From REEB95 sp963762425 (lineage in GTDB: Bacteria > Pseudomonadota > Alphaproteobacteria > ATCC43930 > CGMCC-115725): a stretch of DNA of 64,000 nucleotides. The position numbers and the translations under genes were made by a program. The stretch lies in NCBI GenBank assembly GCA_963762425.1, contig CAVXKY010000023.1, positions 1 to 64,000 of the forward strand, written 5' to 3'. Shown here piece after piece: positions 18,747-27,211 of this stretch. Under the pieces are notes generated by a model, which was given only the letters and a program-made list of their open reading frames with translations, did no database searches and was not told the DNA's origin. Within the stretch, counting starts at the first letter, position 1. Each line of letters starts with the position of its first letter.

Positions 18747-19913
18747 ATGCATAACGAGACGGTTCCGGCATTCTTCGCACTGACCGGGGAACAGATCGCG
18801 ATCCGCGACATGGCGCGGGCCTTCGCAGCCGATCGGCTGGCCCCGAAGGCCATCGAGTGGGATCAGAAGAAACATTTCCCCGCCGATGTCATCCGCGAGG
18901 CCGCCGCTCTCGGCTTGGCCGGCATCTATGTTCGCGAGGATCAGGGCGGATCGGGATTGACGCGGTTCGACGCCGCGCTGATTTTCGAGGCCCTGGCGCA
19001 AGGCTGCCCCTCGATCTCCGCCTATATCTCGATCCACAACATGGTCGCCTGGATGGTAGACCGCTTCGGGAGCGAGACACAGCGCCTGCGTTGGCTGCCG
19101 GGACTGTGCCGCATGGAGAAACTGGCGAGCTACTGCCTCACCGAACCAGGCGCTGGATCGGACGCGGCGGCGCTACGCACCCGCGCGGCCCGCGACGGCG
19201 ACCATTACGTGCTCGATGGCCAGAAGCAATTTATCTCGGGCGCTGGCAATCCGGACGATTTCTACGTCGTCATGGTCCGTACCGGCGGCGACGGCCCATC
19301 CGGAATCTCGGCGCTGATCGTCGAAGGCGGCACGCCAGGCCTGTCCTTCGGCGCCAATGAACAGAAGATGGGCTGGAACGCCCAGCCGACCCGGGCGGTC
19401 ATTTTCGAGCACTGCCGGATCCCGGTCGTCAACCGCCTGGGTGCCGAAGGCGAAGGCTTCAAGATCGCGATGCAGGGCCTCGATGGCGGACGACTGAATA
19501 TCGCCGCCTGCTCGATCGGCGGCGCGCAGGTGGCGCTCGACAAGACACTCGCCTATATGCGCGACCGCCGAGCCTTCGGCAAGCGGCTGGATGCGTTTCA
19601 AGCCTTGCAATTCCGGCTCGCCGACATGGCGATCGAGCTTGAGGCCGCGCGGGCCCTGCTGTGGCGCGCCGCCGCCGCGCTGGACCGCGGCGACCCCGAC
19701 GCGACCACGCTCTGCGCCATGGCTAAACGTTTTGGCACCGATATCGGCTTCAATGTCGCCAATGAGGCGCTGCAACTGCATGGCGGCTACGGCTATCTCG
19801 CGGAATACGGAATTGAAAAAATCGTGCGGGATCTGCGCGTTCACCAAATTCTCGAGGGCACCAATGAAATCATGCGCCTGATCGTCAGCCGTGCTTTGAT
19901 CGGAGACCGGTGA
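18747..19913 (+). CDS. Isobutyryl-CoA dehydrogenase-like acyl-CoA dehydrogenase
   Basis: The 388-aa flavoenzyme oxidises a short branched acyl-CoA, most likely isobutyryl-CoA to methacrylyl-CoA in valine breakdown. Family signatures are YCLTEPGAGSDA, the FAD contact around QKQFISGAGN, RRAFGKRLDAFQALQFRLADM, LHGGYGYL and HQILEGTNEIMRLIVSR with catalytic Glu at residue 370. It resembles human ACAD8. Assignment is supported by the next gene, 3-hydroxyisobutyrate dehydrogenase, 28 bp downstream. Other valine genes (enoyl-CoA hydratase, hydrolase, MmsA) are not in the window. ATG at 18747 has a GGAG site. Confidence 0.85.
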   Translation: MHNETVPAFFALTGEQIAIRDMARAFAADRLAPKAIEWDQKKHFPADVIREAAALGLAGIYVREDQGGSGLTRFDAALIFEALAQGCPSISAYISIHNMVAWMVDRFGSETQRLRWLPGLCRMEKLASYCLTEPGAGSDAAALRTRAARDGDHYVLDGQKQFISGAGNPDDFYVVMVRTGGDGPSGISALIVEGGTPGLSFGANEQKMGWNAQPTRAVIFEHCRIPVVNRLGAEGEGFKIAMQGLDGGRLNIAACSIGGAQVALDKTLAYMRDRRAFGKRLDAFQALQFRLADMAIELEAARALLWRAAAALDRGDPDATTLCAMAKRFGTDIGFNVANEALQLHGGYGYLAEYGIEKIVRDLRVHQILEGTNEIMRLIVSRALIGDR

Positions 19914-19941
19914 TAACCGGCGCAATCGCAGGAGGTCAGTC

Positions 19942-20838
19942 ATGATGAAAATCGGATTTATCGGACTTGGCAATATGGGAAAGCCGATGGCTGCCAACTT
20001 GGCCAAGGCCGGTTACGCCGTTTCGGGCTTCGACCTTTCGGCTGCGATGCTGGAAGCGGCGAGCCGCACCGGCGCCACGCCTGCGGCCACGGCTGCGCAG
20101 GCGGTTCGTGATGCCGACGTGATCATCACCATGCTGCCGGCGGGTCGGGATGTGGTTGCTGCTTATGGTGATCAAATTCTGCCCGCGGCTCGCCCGGGTT
20201 CCCTATTGATCGACTGCTCGACGATTGACATCGCTTCAGCCCGCAAAGCCCACGCCTTGGCCGAGGCTGCTGGAACGCGGTCGCTCGACGCCCCTGTCTC
20301 GGGCGGTGTTGGCGGCGCGACGGCTGGTACCTTGACCTTCATGGTCGGAGGCGGCGATACGGCTTTCGCCGCCGCACGTCCGGTTCTCGAGGCCATGGGC
20401 CGCAAGATCGTCCATTGCGGAGCCGCCGGTGCCGGCCAAGTAGCGAAGATTTGCAACAACATGATCCTCGGCGTCTCGATGATTGCGGTCGGCGAAGCTT
20501 TCGTACTGGGCGAGAAACTTGGATTGAGCCACCGGGCCTTGTTCGATGTCGCCTCGACCTCCTCGGGGCAATGCTGGTCGCTCACCAACTACTGTCCGGT
20601 CCCGGGGCTGGTTCCGGCCAGCCCGGCCAATAACGGCTACAAGCCGGGCTTTGCCGCGGCGCTGATGCTGAAGGATTTGACGCTGGCCCAGGAAGCCGCA
20701 AGCGCAGTCGGCGCCGACACGGCTCTCGGCCGCCACGCGCAGGAAATCTATGCCCGCTTCAACGAGGATGGGCGCAGCGGCCTGGACTTCTCGGCCATCA
20801 TCGAGACCATTCGCAATCGCAGCAACAACGCCGCGTAA
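19942..20838 (+). CDS. mmsB: 3-hydroxyisobutyrate dehydrogenase
   Basis: The 298-aa protein is a beta-hydroxyacid dehydrogenase. The N-terminal Rossmann motif GLGNMGKPM binds NAD, DAPVSGGVGGA is the substrate-binding signature, and the catalytic Lys is K169 in GAGQVAKICNN. It oxidises 3-hydroxyisobutyrate to methylmalonate semialdehyde in valine catabolism. The size is as expected. A strong GGAGG site precedes the ATG at 19942 (a second ATG follows directly). It is co-directional with and 28 bp after the isobutyryl-CoA dehydrogenase gene, and converges with the PaaK-like gene 5 bp away. Confidence 0.93.
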   Translation: MMKIGFIGLGNMGKPMAANLAKAGYAVSGFDLSAAMLEAASRTGATPAATAAQAVRDADVIITMLPAGRDVVAAYGDQILPAARPGSLLIDCSTIDIASARKAHALAEAAGTRSLDAPVSGGVGGATAGTLTFMVGGGDTAFAAARPVLEAMGRKIVHCGAAGAGQVAKICNNMILGVSMIAVGEAFVLGEKLGLSHRALFDVASTSSGQCWSLTNYCPVPGLVPASPANNGYKPGFAAALMLKDLTLAQEAASAVGADTALGRHAQEIYARFNEDGRSGLDFSAIIETIRNRSNNAA

Positions 20839-20843
20839 ACGGA

Positions 20844-22085
20844 TCAGGCCGGTTTGCGCCGGTCCTCGATGACTTTCCCGTCATTCGGCAGGCTGCCGGG
20901 CGGCACCAGCCGGATTTCGCCCTTGAGCTTGGTGACGGCGGTCAGGCTTTCGGCGAGACGCGCGGCCAAGGCCGGATCGGCGCTCGGCACCTCCGCCTCG
21001 AGGGTCATCACGTCGTTCTTGCCGTCATGGTTAATGATCAGGCGCGCGCGGCCCAGGCCGGGATGGCGTTTCACCGTCTCGGCGATCTGCGCCGGATGGA
21101 CGAACAGGCCTTTGACCTTGGCGGTCTGGTCGGCGCGGCCGAGCCAGCCCTTGATGCGTTGATTGGTCCGGCCGCACGGGCTTTGCCCCGGCAAGATCGC
21201 CGAGAGATCACCGGTGGCGAAACGGATGAGCGGATATTCCTTCGAGAACAGCGTCACCGCGACCTCGCCCACCTCGCCGGGATTCACCGGATCGCCGGTT
21301 CCGGGACGCAGTAGTTCGACGATGATCTGCTCGTCAAGGATCAGACCCTCGCGGGCATGGCTCTCATAGGCGATCAATCCCAACTCGGCGGTGGCGTAGC
21401 ATTGATAGGCGTCGATGCCGGACGCGGCGATTTCCCTCTGCAAGCCGGGCGGAAACGCCTCGCCCGAGACCAGCGCGTGTTTCAAGCAGGATATATCCAC
21501 GCCCGTCTCGCGCGCTTTCTCGATCAATATCTTGAGAAACGAGGGCGTGCCGACATAGCCGTCTGGTTTAAGGTCGGATATGGCCCGCAACTGCAGCTCG
21601 GTCTGGCCGGTGCCGCCCGGCACCACGGCGCAACCAAGGGCAAAGGCCGCGCTTTCGAGCATCGCCCCGGCCGGGGTCAGATGATAAGAGAAGCAATTAT
21701 GCACTAGCTGGCCGGGGCGGAATCCGGCGGCATGAAGCGCGCGCTTGAGGCGCCAGAAATCCGATCGGCGCCCCTCGGGCTCGTAGATCGGCCCGGGTGA
21801 CATGAACAGCCGCGCGAGATCTCCCTTGCCCGCCGTGTTGAGGCCGGCGAGGGGCGGATCATCCTTCTGTAACTCGATGAGCGCACTTTTGCGCGTGACG
21901 GGCAGCTTGGCGAGCGCGCTGCGGCTTTTGACCGAGCGCGGCTCGATCGCAGTCAGCGTCCGGGCGTAATGGGGGGCGTGTGATTTGGCGTGGGCGATTT
22001 GCGCCGGGAGCGCCGCAAACAGATCGTGCTCTCGCGTTTCGGGATCACGGATTTCCAACTCGTCGCAGAAGCGCGGATCGGCCAT
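20844..22085 (-). CDS. PaaK-like AMP-forming acid:CoA ligase
   Basis: The 413-aa protein belongs to the phenylacetate-CoA ligase-type adenylate-forming enzymes. The usual YTSGTTG P-loop is weak (LFMSPGPIYEPEG occupies that place). The central ATAELGLIAYE and DLSAILPG segments and the C-terminal RIKGWLGRADQTAKVKGLFVHP are characteristic of PaaK. It would activate an aromatic or other carboxylic acid as CoA thioester. It is the last gene of a seven-gene minus-strand cluster with a Liv transporter and a long-chain-type acyl-CoA synthetase, so it probably acts on the imported acid. Substrate unknown. Confidence 0.8.
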   Translation of the reverse strand: MADPRFCDELEIRDPETREHDLFAALPAQIAHAKSHAPHYARTLTAIEPRSVKSRSALAKLPVTRKSALIELQKDDPPLAGLNTAGKGDLARLFMSPGPIYEPEGRRSDFWRLKRALHAAGFRPGQLVHNCFSYHLTPAGAMLESAAFALGCAVVPGGTGQTELQLRAISDLKPDGYVGTPSFLKILIEKARETGVDISCLKHALVSGEAFPPGLQREIAASGIDAYQCYATAELGLIAYESHAREGLILDEQIIVELLRPGTGDPVNPGEVGEVAVTLFSKEYPLIRFATGDLSAILPGQSPCGRTNQRIKGWLGRADQTAKVKGLFVHPAQIAETVKRHPGLGRARLIINHDGKNDVMTLEAEVPSADPALAARLAESLTAVTKLKGEIRLVPPGSLPNDGKVIEDRRKPA

Positions 22086-22094
22086 CGCCCGCGC

Positions 22095-22907
22095 TCAGGC
22101 GAGCCAGCGCTTGCGCCGGCGGTAGTGCTTAACTTCGCGGTAGCTGCGCCGGCCCGAGGCGGATAACCCGAGATAGAATTCCTTCACGTCCTCGTTGGCG
22201 CGAAGATCCTTGGCCGCGCCATCCATCACCACCTTGCCATTCTCCAGCACATAGCCGTAATCGGCATAACGCAGCGCGATGTTGGTATTCTGCTCGGCGA
22301 GCAAAAAACTCACCCCGGCCTCGCGGTTCAAGCGCTGTACGATCTCGAATATCTCCTCAACGATCTGCGGCGCCAGACCCATCGAGGGCTCGTCCAAGAG
22401 GATCATCTTGGGATTGGCCATGAGCGCGCGGCCGAGCGCGGTCATCTGCTGCTCGCCGCCCGAGATATAGCCCGCCAGCGCGGTGCGGCGTTCCCGGATG
22501 CGCGGGAAATACGTATAGACCTTGTCGAGATCCTGGCGCATCTGGACCCGCCCATCGCGTCGAGTAAAGGCGCCAGTCAGGAGATTCTCCTCGATCGTGA
22601 GATGGCCGAAGCAATGGCGGCCTTCCATCACCTGTACCACGCCGCGTTTCACCAACTCATGCGGCGTGAGATCGTCGACCCGCTCGCCGGCATAGGAGAT
22701 CGCGCCCTTGGTGACCTCGCCGCGCTCGGCCCGTAGGAGATTGGAAATCGCCTTGAGGGTGGTGGTCTTGCCGGCGCCGTTGGCCCCGAGAAGGGCGACT
22801 ACGCCCCCCTCGGGAACCTTCAGCGAAACGCCCTTCAGCACCAGGATAACGCGGTTGTAGATCACCTCGATGTTGTTGACCTCGAGGAGTGCCGCATCCG
22901 CGTTCAT
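22095..22907 (-). CDS. livF: Branched-chain-type ABC transporter ATP-binding protein (LivF-like)
   Basis: The 270-aa ATPase has Walker A GANGAGKTT, signature SGGEQQMTALGRAL, Walker B ILLDEPSMGLAP and a LivF-type end reached by KEFYLG. About 25 extra C-terminal residues (GRRSYREVKHYRRRKRW) are basic and typical of this cluster type. It lies 36 bp after the binding-protein gene and 9 bp before the PaaK-like ligase gene. Confidence 0.92.
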   Translation of the reverse strand: MNADAALLEVNNIEVIYNRVILVLKGVSLKVPEGGVVALLGANGAGKTTTLKAISNLLRAERGEVTKGAISYAGERVDDLTPHELVKRGVVQVMEGRHCFGHLTIEENLLTGAFTRRDGRVQMRQDLDKVYTYFPRIRERRTALAGYISGGEQQMTALGRALMANPKMILLDEPSMGLAPQIVEEIFEIVQRLNREAGVSFLLAEQNTNIALRYADYGYVLENGKVVMDGAAKDLRANEDVKEFYLGLSASGRRSYREVKHYRRRKRWLA

Positions 22908-22943
22908 TCCGGCGCCCCCGGCTTGGCCCGCTTTCCGCGGCGC

Positions 22944-24284
22944 TTAGCGCGCCTCGGAGATCTGCGAGCAGTCGCGCGGGGTGATGTTCTTCTCCTTGGC
23001 ATAGGCCAGCGCCGATTCCTTGTACATATCCCGGATCATGTCTTGATGCGGCTTGATCCAGTCGGAGACCGGGTGAAAGGCCTTGCCGTCCCACTGCGTG
23101 ATACGCACACTGCCGCCGCCTTCATGATCGGCGCAGGTGATCTTCATCGTCTGGAGCAAGCCCGTGCCACCCATCGCGGCGATGCGTTGGGGCGTGAGGT
23201 CCAGATGCTCCAGGCCCCAGCGCATCTGCTCGCCCGTCAGCGGCTTCTTGCCGTAACGGGTCTGCGCGATGCGCAGCGCCTCGAGGTCCATCATGGCGTT
23301 CATGACGCCGCGGTCGTAGAGCACTTCGCCCACCTTGTCCGCGGTGGTATGGCCGGTTTTGCCCGAGCCGTAGACGTATTTGAGGATGTCATTGATGACC
23401 GGGTAGTTGCGGCCCACGCCGGAGAGTTGCGCGGCCTTGTAGCCCTTGGCGCTATCGCCAGCGGGCACCACGTCGGGCTCGGCGCCCGACCACCACACGC
23501 CGATGAAGTGGTTCATGGGATAGCCCACGGCGGCCGCTTCCTTGATGGCGGTGGAGTTCATCACGCCCCAGCCCCACATCAGCACGTAGTCGGGCCGTTG
23601 CTGGCGAATTTGCAGCCAGGTCGCCTTCTGATCGATGCCCGGGGGCGAGACCGGGAATTTGAGGAAGGTGAAGCCATCCGCCGCCGAGAGCTTGTCCAAC
23701 GTCGGGATCGGTTCCTTGCCGTAGGCGCTGTCGTGATAGACCAGGGCGATCTTCTTGCCCTTGAGCTTGTCGACGCCGCCTTCCTGTTTGGCGATGTAGG
23801 TGATGATGGTGTCGGCGCCGTCCCAATAGGTGGTGGGATAGGTAAAGACGTAGGGGAAGACCGCGCCATAGCTGGCGTCAGCGCGGCCATAACCCATGCT
23901 CACTATCGGGATCTTGTCCGCGGTGGCGCGTTCGATCAGCGCATAGGTGATGCCGGTCGAGAGCGGATCGACCACGGTGGCGCCAGTGGGCGCATGGTTC
24001 TTCAGGCGTTCATAGCACTCGACACCCTTATCGTTGTTGTAGTTGGTCTCGCATTCCTCATAAGTGATCTTGACGCCACCGACGCCGCCGTCACGCGCAT
24101 TGATCATGTCGAGATAATCGGCATAGCCGTCGGCGAAGGGGATGCCGTTGGGCGCATAGGGGCCGGTGCGGTAGACCAGCCGCGGAATGAATTGTTCGTT
24201 CTGGGCCATGGCGTTTTCCGCCGCCATGCCGAAGCCGAAAGCAGCGACGCCCAAAACCACGCAGCACAATTTTTGCAATTTCAT
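22944..24284 (-). CDS. Branched-chain-type ABC transporter periplasmic substrate-binding protein
   Basis: The 446-aa precursor has a Sec signal peptide (about residues 1-28, ending AMAQ) and a Peripla_BP_6 fold. The N-terminal FIPRLVYRTGPYAPNGIPFADGY segment is typical of binding proteins found beside acyl-CoA ligases rather than classical LivJ/LivK. The ATG at 24284 has a GGGAGGA site. It is the fifth gene of the minus-strand cluster. The ligand is unknown; an aromatic or fatty acid is inferred from the two neighbouring CoA ligases. Confidence 0.9.
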   Translation of the reverse strand: MKLQKLCCVVLGVAAFGFGMAAENAMAQNEQFIPRLVYRTGPYAPNGIPFADGYADYLDMINARDGGVGGVKITYEECETNYNNDKGVECYERLKNHAPTGATVVDPLSTGITYALIERATADKIPIVSMGYGRADASYGAVFPYVFTYPTTYWDGADTIITYIAKQEGGVDKLKGKKIALVYHDSAYGKEPIPTLDKLSAADGFTFLKFPVSPPGIDQKATWLQIRQQRPDYVLMWGWGVMNSTAIKEAAAVGYPMNHFIGVWWSGAEPDVVPAGDSAKGYKAAQLSGVGRNYPVINDILKYVYGSGKTGHTTADKVGEVLYDRGVMNAMMDLEALRIAQTRYGKKPLTGEQMRWGLEHLDLTPQRIAAMGGTGLLQTMKITCADHEGGGSVRITQWDGKAFHPVSDWIKPHQDMIRDMYKESALAYAKEKNITPRDCSQISEAR

Positions 24285-24365
24285 CGTGTCCTCCCAAGAT
24301 CGCGAAGCCGTGATCCATGGCCAGTTATGGTTTTTCCGGCCTTGCCCAACAGTACCGCCTCGGCC

Positions 24366-25445
24366 TCAATAAGGGAAGGGCCACATCCGGAGCTTTTCCT
24401 TGCCGGTCTGCCACAGCCGCGCCAGGCCCCTGGGCTCGACGATCAGGAAAAACACAATGAGCGCGCCGAAAATCATCGACTGCATGTTGCTGATGTAGTT
24501 GACAGGAATGTTCAATCCTAGCGACATCGGCGTGTATTCGAGGAATATCGGGACCAGCACGATGAAGGCGGCGCCCAGGAACGAGCCCAAGATGCTGCCC
24601 AGACCGCCGATGATGATCATGAACAATATCTGGAAGGAGCGGTCGATGTCGAAGGCCAGCGCTTCGACTCCGCCGGTGTAGATGAAGGCCCACATCGCGC
24701 CCGATATGCCGCAATAGAACGAGCTGATGGCGAAGGCCAGCAGCTTGGTCTGCAACGGCTGGATACCGATAATCTCGGCGGCGATATCCATGTCTCGTAT
24801 CGCCATCCACGATCGTCCGACGCGGCCGCGCACTAGATTTTTGGCGATGAACGCCATCGCCACCACCGTAGTCAGCACGAAGAGATATTTGTCGACCGGA
24901 TTGGCCTCGGCGCCGGTGACGAAGAAATGGCCGAACACTGCACGCGGCGGCGCGCTGATAACACCCGAGGCGGTGTAATTGTTGAACCATGGAAACTTGT
25001 TGAACATCCAGATCAAAAAGAACTGCGAGGCGAGCGTGGCAACCGCAAGGTAGAAGCCCTTGATGCGCAGGCTCGGCCAACCGAACATCACGCCCACCAG
25101 CGCGGTGATGATGCCCGCCAGCACGAAGACCACGACGATGTTGAGCCCGGGAAATGAGGTCGTGATCTTGTAGGTCGCGAAAGCGCCCACCGCCATGAAA
25201 CCGCCGGTACCGAGCGAAACCTGGCCGGCATAGCCCGTCAATATGTTGAGGCCGATGGCGGCGAGCGCGAACACCAGGAACGGAATCATGATGGTCAAAA
25301 GCCAGTATTCCGTGCCCAGGATCGGCACCGCGACATAGGCCACCACCAGCAACGCCGCGGCCAGATAACGGTCCTGGCGGATCGGGAAGATCGCCTGGTC
25401 GGCGATGTAGCTGGTCTTGAACTGGCCGGTCTCGCGGTAAAGCAT
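24366..25445 (-). CDS. livM: Branched-chain-type ABC transporter permease (LivM-like)
   Basis: The 359-aa permease has around ten helices. It contains the LivM hallmarks NILTGYAGQVSLGTGGFMAVGAF and the EAA-like coupling loop around RDMDIAAEIIGI. The family C-terminal element FFLIVEPRGLARLW is also present. It is 6 bp downstream of livH in the same direction and 81 bp upstream of the binding-protein gene. Confidence 0.93.
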   Translation of the reverse strand: MLYRETGQFKTSYIADQAIFPIRQDRYLAAALLVVAYVAVPILGTEYWLLTIMIPFLVFALAAIGLNILTGYAGQVSLGTGGFMAVGAFATYKITTSFPGLNIVVVFVLAGIITALVGVMFGWPSLRIKGFYLAVATLASQFFLIWMFNKFPWFNNYTASGVISAPPRAVFGHFFVTGAEANPVDKYLFVLTTVVAMAFIAKNLVRGRVGRSWMAIRDMDIAAEIIGIQPLQTKLLAFAISSFYCGISGAMWAFIYTGGVEALAFDIDRSFQILFMIIIGGLGSILGSFLGAAFIVLVPIFLEYTPMSLGLNIPVNYISNMQSMIFGALIVFFLIVEPRGLARLWQTGKEKLRMWPFPY

Positions 25446-25451
25446 GGGAAA

Positions 25452-26396
25452 TCAAACCCGCTCGATGATGCGTTCGCCGAACAGGCCCTGCGGCCGGAAC
25501 AGCAGAAAGACCAATGCCAGCGCATAGGCGAACCAGTCCTCGATGGCGCCGCCGGTGGCCGGACCCCAGAACACCTCGGCCACTTTTTCCCCCGAACCAA
25601 CGATGAGCCCGCCGACGATCGCGCCCGGCACCGAGGTAAGCCCTCCCAGGATCAAAACCGGCAGCGCCTTCAGCGCCACCAGCGACAGCGAGAACTGCAC
25701 GCCGAGATTGCTGCCCCACAGGATGCCGGCCACCAATCCCACGATCCCGGCCACCGACCAGACGATGATCCAGATGGTCTTCAAAGGAATGCCGACCGAC
25801 TGCGCCGCCTGGTGGTCGTCGGCCACGGCGCGCAGCGCACGGCCGATGGATGTCTTCTGGAAGAACACCGCCAGCGCCGCCACCAGCACGCCGCAGATCG
25901 CCGCGGCGCACAGGTCGAACTCGTTGACCAGCACGCCGCCAAAGACCAGCGGCTCCTTGGGGATACCGATATCGAGCGCATGCACGTCGCCGCCCCAGGC
26001 GATCTCGCCGAAGCCATCGAGCAGATATGAGAGGCCGATCGTCGCCATGAACAAAATGATCGGTTCCTGGTTGACCAGAGGCCGCAGCACCAGCCGCTCG
26101 ATGATGAAGGCGAGCAGGATCATGACCAAGGCGGTGAGGATGAAAGCAGCCCAGACCGGGACGCCGTGTTCCAGCAGCCCGACGAAGGTCAGCGCCGCGA
26201 ACAGCACCATGGTGCCTTGAGCGAAGTTGAACACGCCCGATGCCTTGTAGATCAACACGAAACCCAGCGCGACCAACGAATACATCACGCCGGTCAACAG
26301 CCCGCCGATCACCACCTCGAGCAAGAATTCGGGGTTCTGCCACATCATGACGAAGGGCGTGACGAACAGCGCTTGCAGGAAATCGAGAAATTCCAT
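25452..26396 (-). CDS. livH: Branched-chain-type ABC transporter permease (LivH-like)
   Basis: The 314-aa permease has about eight helices with the LivH features VMYSLVALGFVLIYKASGVFNFAQG and a C-terminal FRPQGLFGERIIERV. The coupling-loop region RALRAVADDHQAAQSVGI faces the ATPases. The ATG at 26396 is preceded by AAAGGA. It lies 14 bp after livG and 6 bp before livM, within one operon. Confidence 0.93.
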   Translation of the reverse strand: MEFLDFLQALFVTPFVMMWQNPEFLLEVVIGGLLTGVMYSLVALGFVLIYKASGVFNFAQGTMVLFAALTFVGLLEHGVPVWAAFILTALVMILLAFIIERLVLRPLVNQEPIILFMATIGLSYLLDGFGEIAWGGDVHALDIGIPKEPLVFGGVLVNEFDLCAAAICGVLVAALAVFFQKTSIGRALRAVADDHQAAQSVGIPLKTIWIIVWSVAGIVGLVAGILWGSNLGVQFSLSLVALKALPVLILGGLTSVPGAIVGGLIVGSGEKVAEVFWGPATGGAIEDWFAYALALVFLLFRPQGLFGERIIERV

Positions 26397-26410
26397 CGGT
26401 CTATCCTTTC

Positions 26411-27205
26411 TTAGGCGTCATGCGCTACGCCGAGATAGGCGTCGATGACATCCGCGTTGGCGCGGACATCGCCGGGTGTCCCGTCGGCGATCTTGCGGCC
26501 GTAATCCAGCACCACCACGCGGTCGGAAATGTCCATCACCACGCCCATGTCATGCTCGATCAGGGCGATGGTGGTGCCGAACTCGTCGTTTACGTCGAGG
26601 ACGAAGCGCGACATATCCTCTTTTTCCTCGACGTTCATGCCCGCCATCGGCTCGTCCAGCAACAGCAATTCGGGCTCCATCGCCAGCGCGCGGCCCAGCT
26701 CGACGCGCTTCTGCAAGCCATAGGGCAACTGTCCGACGGGTGTCTTGCGGATGGCCTCGATCTCGAGAAAATCAATGATGCGCTCGACGAAGACACGGTG
26801 TTCCAGCTCCTCGGTCAGCGCCGGACCCCAATGCAGCGCCTGCCACAGGAAATTGCGGCGCATCTTGAGGAGCCGCCCGGTCATGATGTTGTCGAGCGTG
26901 GTCATGCCGCGGAACAGCGCGACGTTTTGGAATGTCCGGGCGATGCCCTGCGCCGCGGCTTCATGCGGCCTCATCCGCTGGCGGGCACGGCCCTTGAACG
27001 TGATCGTGCCTTCCTGCGGGTGATAGAAGCCGTTGATGACGTTAAGCATTGAAGTCTTGCCGGCGCCGTTGGGGCCGATGATCGCCAGCACCTCGTGCGC
27101 GCGGATTTCGAGGCTGACCTCGGCCAGCGCCCTGACGCCGCCGAAGGAAAGGCTGATGGACCGGACTTCGAGGATGGGCTCACCGATGCGTTTGCCCCCG
27201 CTCAT
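26411..27205 (-). CDS. livG: Branched-chain-type ABC transporter ATP-binding protein (LivG-like)
   Basis: The 264-aa ATPase has Walker A GPNGAGKTS and the LivG insert with the GIARTFQNVALF segment. The signature region is LPYGLQKRVELGRAL in place of LSGGQ, a known variation in LivG of this cluster type. Walker B is LLLDEPMAGMN, and the H-loop is IEHD. It starts 6 bp after the end of the acyl-CoA synthetase gene and precedes livH by 14 bp. Confidence 0.93.
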   Translation of the reverse strand: MSGGKRIGEPILEVRSISLSFGGVRALAEVSLEIRAHEVLAIIGPNGAGKTSMLNVINGFYHPQEGTITFKGRARQRMRPHEAAAQGIARTFQNVALFRGMTTLDNIMTGRLLKMRRNFLWQALHWGPALTEELEHRVFVERIIDFLEIEAIRKTPVGQLPYGLQKRVELGRALAMEPELLLLDEPMAGMNVEEKEDMSRFVLDVNDEFGTTIALIEHDMGVVMDISDRVVVLDYGRKIADGTPGDVRANADVIDAYLGVAHDA

Positions 27206-27211
27206 CCTGAT

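Noticed and set aside
22923..24521. A 532-codon plus-strand open frame opposite the binding-protein gene.
   Set aside because: The opposite strand encodes a full binding protein with signal peptide; this frame has no family features.
24325..26343. A 672-codon open frame on the minus strand over livM and livH.
   Set aside because: It is out of frame with two clear permeases, is Arg/Gly-rich and has no family features; a by-product of high GC.
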